In this document: positions 41,899 through 51,328 of the stretch, piece after piece
Position numbering within the stretch: position 1 is the first letter of the stretch
Layout of the letters: every line of letters begins with the position of its first letter
Source of the DNA: Zunongwangia sp. HGR-M22
Lineage (GTDB): Bacteria > Bacteroidota > Bacteroidia > Flavobacteriales > Flavobacteriaceae
DNA: 64,000 bases
Reading direction: 5' to 3'
Assembly: GCF_027594425.1 (NCBI RefSeq)
Contig: NZ_CP115159.1
Location: 2,097,001-2,161,000, forward strand
Translations under genes and position numbers: made by a program
The notes under the pieces: generated by a model
What the model was told of the DNA's origin: nothing
Database searches by the model: none
The model's input: the letters and a program-made list of their open reading frames with translations, nothing else

Positions 41899-42069
41899 AT
41901 GTCTAAAAATAAATTAGAAAAAGCCAAAGATTCCACTAGCAATAAAAAAGCATCGAATTCAAAAACAATCAACGCCGTGCTTATTGGTGTTTGTATCGGT
42001 ATTATCGTCTATAGTATTTTCAATTATACGATGGGGTTTGCAACGCTTATCCCGTTGTTTCTAATTTAG
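41899..42069 (+). CDS. Small single-pass membrane protein (56 aa)
   Basis: Starts ATG at 41899 and stops TAG at 42067. A Lys/Asn-rich polar head (MSKNKLEKAKDSTSNKK) is followed by two hydrophobic stretches: TINAVLIGVCIGIIVYSIF and the C-terminal TMGFATLIPLFLI. The layout, and the N-A-V-L-I-G/G-F-x-T-L-I-P phrases, recall small conserved flavobacterial membrane proteins that I have seen but cannot name. Function unknown. It stands alone between the peroxidase gene and the broken zinc-ribbon gene. Confidence 0.65.
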   Translation: MSKNKLEKAKDSTSNKKASNSKTINAVLIGVCIGIIVYSIFNYTMGFATLIPLFLI

Positions 42070-42171
42070 AAATTAGTAAATACCTCAAAATAAAGACATA
42101 GTTTATTTAAAATATATACATTATACAAGTAGTTCTTAGTAGATCTTTTTGATATAATCGATCAATGAATT

Positions 42172-42519
42172 ATGGAATATAACACTAAAAAATGCCCGTA
42201 TTGTACCGAGACTATTAAACTAGAAGCTATTTAATGCTGGTATTGTGGAGAGCGTTTAGATAAAGGAAGCCAGCAGCATTATTCACATAACCAAGCACCT
42301 GTAACCGTTATCAATAAGTACCCAAAATGGAATTCGGGATTAGCAATTTTACTAAGTATCTTTTTTCCCGGAATTGGCCATATTTACAAAGGCCAGGTTG
42401 CCGCCGGTATATTATGGCTTATATTTGTAACTATTGGTTATATCCTATTTATCTTTCCAGGAATTATATTACATCTAATTTGCATCATTACTGCAGCTAG
42501 TGGAGACCCATATAAATAA
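42172..42519 (+). pseudogene. Zinc-ribbon/TM2-type membrane protein interrupted by a stop codon
   Basis: One frame from ATG 42172 to TAA 42519 reads as a 115-residue protein except for a TAA at 42232-42234. Before it: KKCPYCTETIKLEAI; after it: CWYCGERLDKGSQQHY. A Lys (AAA) at the stop would give the usual C-x-x-C...EAIKC-x-x-C zinc ribbon. The rest is a TM2-like domain: WNSGLAILLSIFFPGIGHIY, KGQVAAGILWLIFVTIGYIL and a third hydrophobic run. No ATG lies after the stop. One A-to-T change explains the break, so it is a recent pseudogene, or a sequencing error. Confidence 0.75.
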
Positions 42520-42598
42520 CCAATATTGCACAATTGTATTGATTAATTTTGCATAATCTGCTTAGAGAATAAAAAAAATCTTAGTAAATAATAAACTA

Positions 42599-42630
42599 AA
42601 AAGCGCCCTGAAAATTTTCAGGGCGCTTTT
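42599..42630. terminator. Strong bidirectional terminator
   Basis: A perfect 32-base palindrome: AAAAGCGCCCTGAAAA followed by its exact complement TTTTCAGGGCGCTTTT. A-run and T-run flank the GC stem, so it can stop transcription from both sides. Confidence 0.9.
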
Positions 42631-43431
42631 GTTTTCTAAGATATTTTGGGATAGCTTAAATTACTCTTATTAATTAAAGATCAAGGATTCGGGTTCTTAA
42701 TGCTTAATTATGAAGCAATTTAAAATATATAATTCGATCCCACAAATAATTCATTATAAATATTTAAAATAGAGGTTATTAGACTCGTGCTTTGCAAACT
42801 GAATTGTGAGTGTTAGTCGGCCGTCAGCACTAAAAATTAAAAAACAAATTGAATCTTGATCTTTTTATTTCTTGTTACCACTTCTAGGTCAGTTTTAATT
42901 TTATATCTTGAATTACTTATTTTTCTTCCGATTATAATTTCTATTTTTCAATAGCGTAGCACGCCTTTCACTACATGCAGCTGTCCTTCGATAATGCATT
43001 CTCAAATTCAAAATCATTTAAATTCGATCTAATTTCAGAAGATAAAATTTTTTATTCTCATCCTCGGCAATTTGATCACAATGCGCGACGCATGTTTAAA
43101 TAAGAGATTTCCCCGTATAGGATATCGTAATGCAATGTGGAAGATTCCATCACAGCAATTTCTCTCTTACTTCCAATAAAACCATTCAATATTTCTGGAG
43201 TAAAATCAGTTTTTTAGTCTTGGTCATCCACTACATCCGAGGAAGGCAAATATTAAATTACACAAAGAAATATTTTTATAAGAATTTGTTTCTGTAAAGA
43301 TGAAATTCACTCAAAACAGTTGCTTAGATGAAATTAAAATGATGATTTTTAGAAAAGATCTATGTTATACTCAAGGAAATGAATTATTTTTCAAATAAAA
43401 CAATTGGAACGTTTCAATTTTTAAAGATTAA
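42631..43431. other. Intergenic region, no gene recognised
   Basis: About 800 bases. Only short frames are present. A short minus-strand frame near 42950-43015 begins MILNLRMHYRRTAACSERRA, but nothing supports it. Probably decayed DNA plus the promoter of the metallophosphoesterase gene. Confidence 0.45.
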
Positions 43432-44271
43432 ATGAATAGAAAGAACTTTATAAAAAATATAGCCATCATTTCTGCCGTAGCTGGTATTCCTGGGTTTTAT
43501 GCCTGGAAGGTAGAGCCTTTTTGGTTAGAATTTGTCTATCAAAAAATGCCAATAAAAAATCTTCCTTCAACATTAGAAGGGAAAATGCTAATGCAAATTA
43601 GCGATATTCATATTGGTGATTTTTTCGATTATCAATATATAATTGATTCTTTTAAAAAGGCACAACAGCTACATCCAGATTTTGTGGTTTACACGGGTGA
43701 TTTTGTGACTTACGATGAGCCTAGAAATCTAGATCAGCTTGCTGAAGTTATTCCGTTCTTCCCCACCGGAAGTCTGGGAAGTATAGGTATTTTGGGTAAT
43801 CATGATTATGGAGTTGATTACAAGGAAGAACATGTTGCTAAAAATATAGTAGATCAATTGGCTTCGAGAAATATTCAGATTTTAAGAAATGAAGCTGTGA
43901 TTACCAATGGAATAAACTTTATTGGGATAGATGACTTTTGGGGAACTAATTTTCATCCTGAAAAAGCTACTGGAAATTATGATTCTCAGATGGCCAATAT
44001 TGCCTTATGTCATAATCCCGATGTTTGTGATCTAGACGTTTGGAATAATTATAAAGGTTGGATTTTAAGCGGACATACACACGGTGGGCAATGCAAACCT
44101 CCTTTTTTAAGAGCACCAATTTTACCAGTAGAAAACAAGCGTTACGATGCGGGGATAATCGACCTTTACGACGGGAGAACTTTGTATATAAATCGTGCAC
44201 TAGGCTGCTTACGTCAAGTTCGTTTTAACGTACGACCAGAAATTACTTTATTTACATTAGAGTCGGCTTGA
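43432..44271 (+). CDS. Membrane-anchored metallophosphoesterase
   Basis: A 279-residue calcineurin-like phosphoesterase with an N-terminal hydrophobic anchor (IAIISAVAGIPGFYAW). All five metal motifs are present: D-I-H-I-G-D, G-D-F, GNHD, CHNPD and SGHTHGGQ. This arrangement matches the YaeI-type group, which includes lipid-A-related and UDP-sugar phosphodiesterases. The active domain probably faces the periplasm. The nitrilase-family gene begins 13 bases after its stop, so the two are likely co-transcribed. Confidence 0.9.
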   Translation: MNRKNFIKNIAIISAVAGIPGFYAWKVEPFWLEFVYQKMPIKNLPSTLEGKMLMQISDIHIGDFFDYQYIIDSFKKAQQLHPDFVVYTGDFVTYDEPRNLDQLAEVIPFFPTGSLGSIGILGNHDYGVDYKEEHVAKNIVDQLASRNIQILRNEAVITNGINFIGIDDFWGTNFHPEKATGNYDSQMANIALCHNPDVCDLDVWNNYKGWILSGHTHGGQCKPPFLRAPILPVENKRYDAGIIDLYDGRTLYINRALGCLRQVRFNVRPEITLFTLESA

Positions 44272-44284
44272 AAAAATCGTAGAA

Positions 44285-44983
44285 ATGAAAATTGCCTTAG
44301 CACAAATAAGCTCAATCCCCGGAAATATTAATGCAAATCTCAAAAAACATCTTGATTTTATCACAAAAGCTAAAGATGCAAAAACCGACTTAATTGTTTT
44401 TCCTGAATTATCATTAACCGGTTACGAACCTACTTTAGCAAAATCTTTAGCTTTTTCTAAAAGTGACGATAGATTGAATTTGTTTAAGGACTATAGCTCT
44501 AAAAACAATATTTCGATCGCTTTGGGCTTGCCTCTAGCACTAGGTTCTAATCTTCATATTGCAATGGCCATTTTTGAACCTAATAAAGAGATTCGCTTTT
44601 ATTTCAAACAATTTTTGCATCCAGATGAACTTCATTTTTTTCAACCTAAATCAAATTCTTCTATAATTGAAATCCAACAGAAAAAAATAAAAATCGCCAT
44701 TTGTTATGAGGTTTTGGTTGCTGCACATCTCAACAATATTAATTCAGAAAAAATTGATTTCTTTTTAGCAAGTGTAGCAAAACATCAAATAGGAATGAAA
44801 AAAGCTGAAAATGCATTGAAAATGATTTCAGAAAAATATAAAATCCCGGCGCTATTAGTGAATACTATCGGAAAAGCAGATGGAATGACCTGCTACGGAA
44901 AAAGTTTGGCTTTAAATAAACATGCCGAAAAAATAAGTTGCCTGAATCAAGAAGAATCCTTGCTAATAATTAACCTCGAATAA
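44285..44983 (+). CDS. Carbon-nitrogen hydrolase (nitrilase superfamily)
   Basis: A 232-residue cytoplasmic hydrolase. The Glu-Lys-Cys triad is visible: Glu in VFPELSLTGYEP, Lys in FYFKQFLHPDE and Cys in IAICYEVLVAAH. It is slightly short for the family (usually 260-280 residues). Amide, nitrile or deaminated-glutathione substrates are possible. It follows the metallophosphoesterase closely and precedes the acetyltransferase by 50 bases. Confidence 0.88.
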   Translation: MKIALAQISSIPGNINANLKKHLDFITKAKDAKTDLIVFPELSLTGYEPTLAKSLAFSKSDDRLNLFKDYSSKNNISIALGLPLALGSNLHIAMAIFEPNKEIRFYFKQFLHPDELHFFQPKSNSSIIEIQQKKIKIAICYEVLVAAHLNNINSEKIDFFLASVAKHQIGMKKAENALKMISEKYKIPALLVNTIGKADGMTCYGKSLALNKHAEKISCLNQEESLLIINLE

Positions 44984-45033
44984 TGACAAGTTAAGCTTAA
45001 ATTTAGCTACATTGCTTTTAATTTTTCAGAAAT

Positions 45034-45564
45034 ATGGAAGTAACAATTAGGCAAGAAAAACAAGAAGATTATAATGAGGTCTTTAAGGTAATTAAAGCAT
45101 CATTTTTGAACGAATCTAATAGCGATCACCAAGAACAATTTCTTGTAAATCGCATACGTAATTCTTATGCCTTTGTTCCTGAACTTTCTATGGTAGCCGA
45201 AGTGGATAAAAAAATTGTTGGCTACATTATGCTTAGTGAAATTACCATCCAAAACGACAAAAATAAATTTCCTGCGCTTGCACTGGCACCGGTCGCAGTG
45301 CTTCCAGAATTTCAGCACAACGGTATTGGATCCAGCTTATTACAAACTGCGCATGATAAGGCTAAAGAACTTAAATATGAAGTTGTATTAGTTTTAGGTC
45401 ACGAAGAGTATTATCCAAGATTTGATTATGAGCCAGCTATTAATTTTGATATACAGGCTCCTTTTGAAGTTCCAAAAAAGAATTTTATGTTGAAGGAATT
45501 AGTCCCGAATGCAGCCAAACACATTTTTGGTATTGTTGTTTATCCTGAAGAATTTCACATTTAA
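45034..45564 (+). CDS. GNAT-family N-acetyltransferase
   Basis: A 176-residue acetyltransferase of the YhbS type. The acetyl-CoA pyrophosphate loop is QHNGIGSSLL, preceded by the core strand LALAPVAVLPEF, and DYEPAINF is a typical late motif. Substrate unknown. Third gene of a plus-strand run with the phosphoesterase and nitrilase. Confidence 0.88.
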   Translation: MEVTIRQEKQEDYNEVFKVIKASFLNESNSDHQEQFLVNRIRNSYAFVPELSMVAEVDKKIVGYIMLSEITIQNDKNKFPALALAPVAVLPEFQHNGIGSSLLQTAHDKAKELKYEVVLVLGHEEYYPRFDYEPAINFDIQAPFEVPKKNFMLKELVPNAAKHIFGIVVYPEEFHI

Positions 45565-45666
45565 TAAATCAAAATATAGTCATTGATTGCAATTAATAAT
45601 ACTTTTTCAAACTTTTAGTAATTTGTCGGTTCTCTTTTTGTAGTGTGGTATTTTAATTATCCAATA

Positions 45667-46023
45667 TCACCTGTCTATCACGTAAGTGGTCATTTTAGCA
45701 ATCTTATCTCCTGCCTGGCAAAATTCGTAAACATCACAAAAAGAAAAACTTAATGATTCACCGTTTGGAGTCTTAATTTTCATATTGCCATTTACACATC
45801 CCTTGTTACCATGGCTAATAACATCTACAAGTTCAAGATCATCGGTTACATGGCTCTCCATTTCAAGTAATTCTTCAGCAAAGCTTTCCTTACCTTTAAC
45901 TTCTTTTTTACCAATCATAATCCAATGAAAATCCTTAGTAATATGATCTAGCATAAACTGATTATTTCCGCTAGCAAACGCCTTATTAAAATCTATTAAG
46001 AGTTTTTCTTTTTTATTTTCCAT
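45667..46023 (-). CDS. SnoaL/NTF2-like protein
   Basis: A 118-residue single-domain protein with the cone-like NTF2 fold pattern: an N-terminal helix pair, DFHWIMIGKKEVKGKESF and a strand-rich C-terminal half ending MTTYVIDR. Such proteins bind or isomerise small molecules; no substrate can be proposed. It is convergent with the acetyltransferase gene and divergent from the membrane protein gene on its right. Confidence 0.65.
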   Translation of the reverse strand: MENKKEKLLIDFNKAFASGNNQFMLDHITKDFHWIMIGKKEVKGKESFAEELLEMESHVTDDLELVDVISHGNKGCVNGNMKIKTPNGESLSFSFCDVYEFCQAGDKIAKMTTYVIDR

Positions 46024-46145
46024 TTTCTAATGGTTTCTGTGAAAGATGTTTCAAAATACTATAAATTTTTAAAATACCTAAACCGAAATTAGTATTCAGT
46101 CATTTTAATAGTTTAAATTGCTATAAAACACAACAAGACCTATAA

Positions 46146-46553
46146 ATGGAAGCTTTGCAGACAAATCCCGGAAGAAATCTAGAAACCTATAGAATTCTTT
46201 TTATCATAAAAGCTGTCTTAAATTTAGCTTTTACGTTATTTGGGCTTATCTACATTATTATTGGCTTTGTGATACCTTCACAAGCAATGCCAGATCATTT
46301 TTTTAACTTATTTAATGTAGTGTTTTTTATAGCTGGTGGTGTGTTCATCCTTTTATCTATAATACTAGCCGTTATCACCTTTTTGGCTGCAAAATATTTG
46401 AAAGAACGCAAAAATTGGAGTTTTATAGTTGCTGTTTCCGTAGTGAATTGTTTAACTGGTGTTTTAGGAATTGTACTTGGAATTTTGACCATTATTGAAT
46501 TACAAAAGCCTGAAGTAAGAGCGATTTTTGATACCAGTAAATTTAAAGAATAA
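46146..46553 (+). CDS. Membrane protein with three transmembrane segments
   Basis: A 135-residue protein with hydrophobic segments at about residues 22-45, 55-82 and 92-115 (for example ILFIIKAVLNLAFTLFGLIY and VVNCLTGVLGIVLGILTIIE). No enzymatic motif. The Coa1-like gene starts three bases after its stop, so the two form a pair. This partnership with a small anchored Coa1-like protein is common in the phylum as I recall, but function is unknown. Confidence 0.7.
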   Translation: MEALQTNPGRNLETYRILFIIKAVLNLAFTLFGLIYIIIGFVIPSQAMPDHFFNLFNVVFFIAGGVFILLSIILAVITFLAAKYLKERKNWSFIVAVSVVNCLTGVLGIVLGILTIIELQKPEVRAIFDTSKFKE

Positions 46554-46556
46554 ATT

Positions 46557-46943
46557 ATGAAAAAATGGCTTATAGTAAGTTCTAGCCTTGTTATAATATT
46601 GCTAATCCTAGCCTTTACGACCACAAATTTAGGGACACATATTTATAATTTTGCTGAAGTTTATGCCGATGAAGCGCTTCATGAAAATGCCATACATTTA
46701 GCCAACCAAAATGAAGAAGTGAAAAACAAATTCGGAAAAATAGACATTAAAGATAACCTGTCACTTTTGAATGGCGATGTTCAATATTCAGAAAATCATG
46801 AGAAGGTTAGTCTCACATTTAAAGTCACAGGAACTAAAGCTAATGGCGTAATGGCTATTGAGGCACATCGACAAAATGAAGCATGGCAATACGATCGTAT
46901 TCAGATAAGAACTAAAAATTCTGTAAAGGTTACCATTGAATAA
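46557..46943 (+). CDS. Coa1/TIM21-like membrane-anchored protein
   Basis: A 128-residue protein with one N-terminal membrane helix (WLIVSSSLVIILLILAF) and a small extracytoplasmic domain. The pattern A-N-Q-N-E-E-V-K-N-K-F-G near residue 50, then GDVQYSEN, FKVTGTKANGVMAIEAHR and W-Q-Y-D, fits the Coa1 family first known from cytochrome oxidase assembly; bacterial members are uncharacterised. Translationally coupled to the three-TM protein. Confidence 0.65.
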   Translation: MKKWLIVSSSLVIILLILAFTTTNLGTHIYNFAEVYADEALHENAIHLANQNEEVKNKFGKIDIKDNLSLLNGDVQYSENHEKVSLTFKVTGTKANGVMAIEAHRQNEAWQYDRIQIRTKNSVKVTIE

Positions 46944-47088
46944 AATTGCGGTTGGATTTAAAATAATCTAATCTAATCTATCATTGAGATTTAAATAAAC
47001 CCAGACTTGTCTCGTACAAAAAATTATTGTTCAAATTAATGATTATCGGCATTCCCTCTAAATAGTCTATTTTGCTTGGAGATTAAAT

Positions 47089-47118
47089 AAAAAAGCCATT
47101 CCTAAGAATGACTTTTTT
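47089..47118 (-). terminator. Terminator of the mannose-6-phosphate isomerase gene
   Basis: AAGTCATTC/GAATGGCTT stem with one G-T pair and a 4-base loop, followed on the minus strand by a T-run. About 20 bases past the stop at 47139. Confidence 0.75.
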
Positions 47119-47138
47119 ACTTGTTTTAAATGCGATGA

Positions 47139-48113
47139 TTATCTATTAACAGACACTTCTAGCAATTCGCAATCATCAGAGCTTATTTCAACTTCATTAT
47201 TTTCTGCAGGAATTAATAATGTTTGCCCCTGCTCTATTACTTCAGTATTTCCGGCAACACTAATAGTCGCTTTACCACTTACCGCCATATAAATTACAAA
47301 GCTATCGACATCAGAATAATCTTTGGTAATACTGCCTTTTACCGGTAAATAGTTTGTGGTAAAATATTCACAATCGGCAATATTAGAGGATTCATTAGGA
47401 GTTTTATCATACTCCATTTTAAAATCGTCTTTCTTCTCAAAGTCAATTGCATCTATAGCCAAAGCGGTATGTAATTCTCTTGAATTCCCTTCATCATCAA
47501 CTCGGTCCCAATCATATATTCTATACGTAATATCTGAAGTTTGCTGAATTTCAGCTAAAAGAACGCCTGCGCCTATGGCATGAACTTTCCCTGTATTTAT
47601 AAAGAAGCTATCTCCTTTTTCAACTTTTTCAAAATTCAATACCTCAGTAATCTTACCTTCTTCAAGATGTTTTATATAATCTTCTTTGCTGATTGTTTCT
47701 TTAAAACCTACATTAATATCGGCATTGTTATCGGCTTGCATAATAAACCACATCTCTGTTTTTCCAAAACTATTATGGCGCGTTTTAGCAAGGTCATCAT
47801 GAGGATGAAGCTGAACTGACAGCGCAGTTTTAGCGTCGATATATTTTATAAGTAAAGGAAATTCTGCACCAAAATCGGCATAAACTTTGGCTCCTAAAAA
47901 TTTATCTTTGTACTCTTCTAGCAGCTCATTTAATGTTTTTCCTTTAAGTGCTCCATTTTCTACGACAGAGATATCCCCTTTAACTCCTGAAATTTCCCAG
48001 CTCTCACCAAGATTTTTAGCATCTGAATTTTTATTAAGAATGGTGGCTAATTTTTCACCTCCCCAGATTTTCTCTTTGAGAATAGGTGTAAATTTTATCG
48101 GGTAATTAAGCAT
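47139..48113 (-). CDS. manA: Mannose-6-phosphate isomerase, class I
   Basis: A 324-residue zinc enzyme interconverting mannose 6-phosphate and fructose 6-phosphate, of the short type found in Firmicutes and Bacteroidota. Zinc ligands lie in SVQLHPHDDLA and FGKTEMWFIM, and the active-site Arg/His block is GKVHAIGAGVLLAEIQQTSD followed by YRIYDWDRVD. Cupin fold throughout. Single-gene unit with its own terminator. Confidence 0.92.
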   Translation of the reverse strand: MLNYPIKFTPILKEKIWGGEKLATILNKNSDAKNLGESWEISGVKGDISVVENGALKGKTLNELLEEYKDKFLGAKVYADFGAEFPLLIKYIDAKTALSVQLHPHDDLAKTRHNSFGKTEMWFIMQADNNADINVGFKETISKEDYIKHLEEGKITEVLNFEKVEKGDSFFINTGKVHAIGAGVLLAEIQQTSDITYRIYDWDRVDDEGNSRELHTALAIDAIDFEKKDDFKMEYDKTPNESSNIADCEYFTTNYLPVKGSITKDYSDVDSFVIYMAVSGKATISVAGNTEVIEQGQTLLIPAENNEVEISSDDCELLEVSVNR

Positions 48114-48329
48114 TTTGATATTTGTTAGAATTTAATTCAGGCTAAAAATAAGGAAAAACTTTAAGAATGCATTGTAATATGATATTTTCAAATTTTAGCA
48201 TAAAAAAAATAAAACCACTAACTATTTGTATTTCAGCATTAAAACGATCCGATTAAATAAAAAGCTAATTTTTCTTAAAAAAAGGCTTGTTTTAAAATAA
48301 AAAGAGATTATATTTGCAACCGCAAAAAT

Positions 48330-48403
48330 GGTCTCGTAGCTCAGCTGGATAGAGCATCTGCCTTCTAAGCAGACGGTCACAGGTTCGAATCCTGTCGAGA
48401 TCA
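48330..48403 (+). tRNA. tRNA-Arg, anticodon TCT
   Basis: A full cloverleaf can be folded: acceptor GGTCTCG/CGAGATC (one G-T pair), D-arm AGCTCAGCTGGATAGAGC, anticodon arm TCTGC-CTTCTAA-GCAGA with TCT in the loop, and T-arm CAGG-TTCGAAT-CCTG. CCA is not encoded. Downstream DNA is accessory, but I found no second copy of the tRNA 3' end that would mark an attachment site. Confidence 0.95.
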
Positions 48404-48421
48404 CTTTTTAAACTATAATTA

Positions 48422-48472
48422 AGCCGAAATATTGCTAATCTTACGATTTGTAATGTTTTGGCTTTTTTTTTG
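48422..48472 (+). terminator. Terminator downstream of tRNA-Arg
   Basis: AGCCGAAATATT pairs with AATGTTTTGGCT (G-T pairs allowed), followed by nine T residues. It ends the tRNA transcript. Confidence 0.7.
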
Positions 48473-48562
48473 ATGCAATTTTATTCTACACAAATTACCC
48501 TGATTCGGTTAAATTCCCTCAACTATTTTTTTAAAGCCATGACCGCTAAAAATCCTATATAA

Positions 48563-49264
48563 AAGAATTCTACTAAAACAGAAAAGCTACAAAATCAATT
48601 TCCTAACTCCTATGTTTCCGCGATATCGGTAGATTTTACGAATAAAGCAGAAGTAAACAAACTTTTAGAAGAACTTACCGACATTGATATTTTGATTAAT
48701 AATGTCGGAATTTTTGACATATCTAACTTTGAAAATATTTTAGATGATGACTGGTATAAATATTTTGAAATTAATGTAATGAGTAGTGTTCGCTTATCAA
48801 GGCATTTATTCCCACAAATGCTTACCAAGAAATGGGGCCGAATCATTTTTATAAGTAGTGAATCAGGTGTTAATGTACCACCAAATATGATTCATTATGG
48901 AATGACAAAAGCTGCCCTCTCGGCCGTTGCGAATGGGCTATCAAAATTGACTAAAGGCACAAAGGTTACAGTTAACACAGTTTTAGGAGGGCCAACGTAT
49001 TCTGATGGTGTCGCAGAGGTGATTGAAAAAATTGCTGGCGCCCAAAACATCGAAATAGACGACATGAAAAGTTCAATCATTCAACAATCAAATCCACACA
49101 TCTTGTTACAGCGATTTATAGACCCTAAAGAAATCGCAAATTTAGTATCTTATTTATCCAGTCCTTTGTCTATCGCCACAAATGGAGCATCTTTAAGAGC
49201 AGATTCAGGAGTGCTAAAACCATATAGGTACTATCGAAGAGCAAATTTTAAAATTACGGTTTGA
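48563..49264 (+). pseudogene. Truncated short-chain dehydrogenase/reductase
   Basis: The frame after a stop at 48560 reads as an SDR from the middle of the Rossmann fold onward: DIDILINNVGIFD, then FISSESG (catalytic Ser) and IHYGMTKAALSAV (Y-x-x-x-K). The first ~45 residues with the T-G-x-x-x-G-I-G cofactor loop are missing, and the upstream sequence has stops. The C terminus also departs from the family after GASLRADSGVLK. Without the NAD(P) loop it cannot be active. It lies in decayed DNA between the tRNA and the recombinase. Confidence 0.8.
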
Positions 49265-50116
49265 GCGTAAATTCCAACCGGAATTTCTAATTGAGCACTT
49301 GCAAATTTGGAAGAAAGTTTAGTATATCCAGAACTGCGTTTATAAAAAAATTGACGGCAATGCTGCTCTATCTAGAAATTTGGCAATAAATTTTAATTAT
49401 TATAACAAAAAAAATCAGAACTGAAAATTGATAAACTGAATTTTCAATCTCAACATATTATATCAAATATTTCAAACAGTCATTAGCCTACCTAAAACTT
49501 TAATCCAATTATGAAACATTCCTATAACCCATTTCTTCTAGCTCTAAAAGCCCGAAACCTGACCGTAGAAATTCATCATCATTCAGCGTATCAGATTGTA
49601 CTGTCTGACGACCTGCCCAAGTTTTGCGTCTCAATCAAAAAAGACTATTTCGATTTGAACCGGGCGATGTCCTGCTACCCTACTCACTTTTCTAAGTCCT
49701 TATTAATCTTAAATTGAATAGCGTAATTATCAATAAAAAATAACAGCAATATGGCTCTAAAGAAAGTAATTTAAAAACAGAATAATATGAGGCCATTAAA
49801 ATTGATACGAATTGATTATTATATGGTATTGATTGCTTACGTTTCAACCTTAATTGTGCAAAATGCAATTCAAAAGGTCGACAAATTATAGTTTATTGAG
49901 AAATGCTATTTGAATAATATGATTCTATATTAGTTCAAATTCTCCTTAAATATCTGTATCAAATTACGCTAATTTGCTGGAGTTAGTTTTTGGCCTTAAG
50001 CTTAAATATCAGTTTACTTTTTCTATTCTATAATTTTAACACTTAATCGTCTTCCATAGAAACGACTAATTAATTATTTTTATAATCTATAAATCAACAT
50101 TTTATGACGTAAGATT
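49265..50116. other. Decayed accessory DNA with one possible regulator remnant
   Basis: About 850 bases without an intact gene. A 68-codon frame at 49511-49717 begins MKHSYNPFLLALKARNLTVE and has HHHSAYQIVLSDDLP, which faintly resembles an AraC-type sensor domain and then ends early. It may be a fragment of a regulator that once accompanied the truncated SDR. The rest shows short frames only and should contain the promoter of the recombinase gene. Confidence 0.45.
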
Positions 50117-51328
50117 ATGAACAAATCGATAACACTTATTCCACTTATCCATCGTGGAACAAAGCAAATTGCTATAAAATTTGGAAATGACAGCAAGACT
50201 CGATCTTTTATCAAGTCTTATAAAGCTATAAAATGGTCCCAATCTAAGACTACATATTACGTTCGTTATTCTCCTTTACAATTTATCGATTTAAAGCTTT
50301 ATTGTCTAAATGCGGGATTCGTGCTAAATAGAGAGGCTTTTAAGAATGAAGAAATTCCTGAATATCTTTATGATGCAATAAAGAAGAATCCTGACGAAAA
50401 ACCAACAATGAAGAAATTATATAAATCCTTACCAAAAGAACATCGTGCTTTACTTAAAGACTATATTGGCTACTTACGTGGCAAAAGATTAAGCGAAAGC
50501 ACTTTAAAAAGTTATGGCTTTTTTGTATTAAGGTTTATAGATTTATTAAAAAATAAAGCCATTGATGACTTCGCTAATGTTGATTTGGATTATTTTATGA
50601 CCAACGTATTGGCAAAAGAAAACTATAGCATTAGTAGCCATCGGCAATGCGTTAGTGCTTTAAAATATTTAACTGAATTTTGTAATGTTGAAAAATTTGA
50701 TGCCAGTGAATTTAACCGCCCCAAGAAAAGTAAATATTTACCCATTGTGCTCTCTGATCATGAAGTATTAAAACTGATACAAGTTACACGTAATTTGAAA
50801 CATCGAGCAATTATTGCCTTATTGTATTCTGCCGGTCTTAGAATTGGAGAGTTAATTAATTTAAAGGTAAGCGATATTGATTTCTCTAGAAATGTAATTC
50901 ATATTAAACAGGGAAAAAATAGGAAAGATCGTGTGGTTAATTTGAGTGAAACTGTAAAACCACTTTTGAATAATTATTTGATGACTTATGAGCCTAGAAA
51001 TTTCTTAATTGAAGGAAGGGATAATAGTGCTTACACCCCTAGCTCTGTTAGAAATTTTCTTAAAATAAGTTGTAAACAGGCGGGTATTTTAAAACGAGTA
51101 ACTCCACATACTTTAAGACATAGTTACGCGACACATATGTTAGAAAACGGAGTTGACATTCGATATATTCAAGAATTATTAGGTCATTCTAAACCAGAGA
51201 CAACAATGATTTATACCCATGTAGCCCAAAAAGATTTGAATAAGATCAAGAATCCTTTAGATTTGGCTATAGAGCGTATAACAAATATCACAAATAGAGA
51301 CGAAAAAGTGTTGATATCCGGAAACTGA
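50117..51328 (+). CDS. XerC/D-type tyrosine recombinase at the head of the cassette array
   Basis: A 403-residue site-specific recombinase. Residues 1-~95 are an extra N-terminal domain (FIKSYKAIKWSQSKTTYYVR) rich in beta strand; ~105-195 is the SAM-like core-binding domain; the rest is catalytic. Catalytic residues: Arg242 (AGLRIGEL), Lys in KQGKNRKDR, His331 and Arg334 (PHTLRHSYATH), His357 (LLGHSKPETT) and nucleophile Tyr366 (MIYTHV). The C terminus ends IKNPLDLAIERI, like IntI and many Bacteroidota recombinases, but the ~16-20 residue insertion diagnostic for IntI between the Lys and H-x-x-R motifs is absent. Its 3' end, not its 5' end, faces the first cassette, 37 bases away. Confidence 0.9.
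   Translation: MNKSITLIPLIHRGTKQIAIKFGNDSKTRSFIKSYKAIKWSQSKTTYYVRYSPLQFIDLKLYCLNAGFVLNREAFKNEEIPEYLYDAIKKNPDEKPTMKKLYKSLPKEHRALLKDYIGYLRGKRLSESTLKSYGFFVLRFIDLLKNKAIDDFANVDLDYFMTNVLAKENYSISSHRQCVSALKYLTEFCNVEKFDASEFNRPKKSKYLPIVLSDHEVLKLIQVTRNLKHRAIIALLYSAGLRIGELINLKVSDIDFSRNVIHIKQGKNRKDRVVNLSETVKPLLNNYLMTYEPRNFLIEGRDNSAYTPSSVRNFLKISCKQAGILKRVTPHTLRHSYATHMLENGVDIRYIQELLGHSKPETTMIYTHVAQKDLNKIKNPLDLAIERITNITNRDEKVLISGN

Noticed and set aside
49511-49717. Independent small gene
   Set aside because: The translation ends abruptly after a segment faintly like an AraC sensor; better read as a remnant and described within the decayed region.
48330-50117. tRNA-Arg as the attachment site of the array
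   Set aside because: I found no second copy of the tRNA 3' end in the window, and decayed genes separate it from the recombinase. An end beyond 64 kb is still possible.
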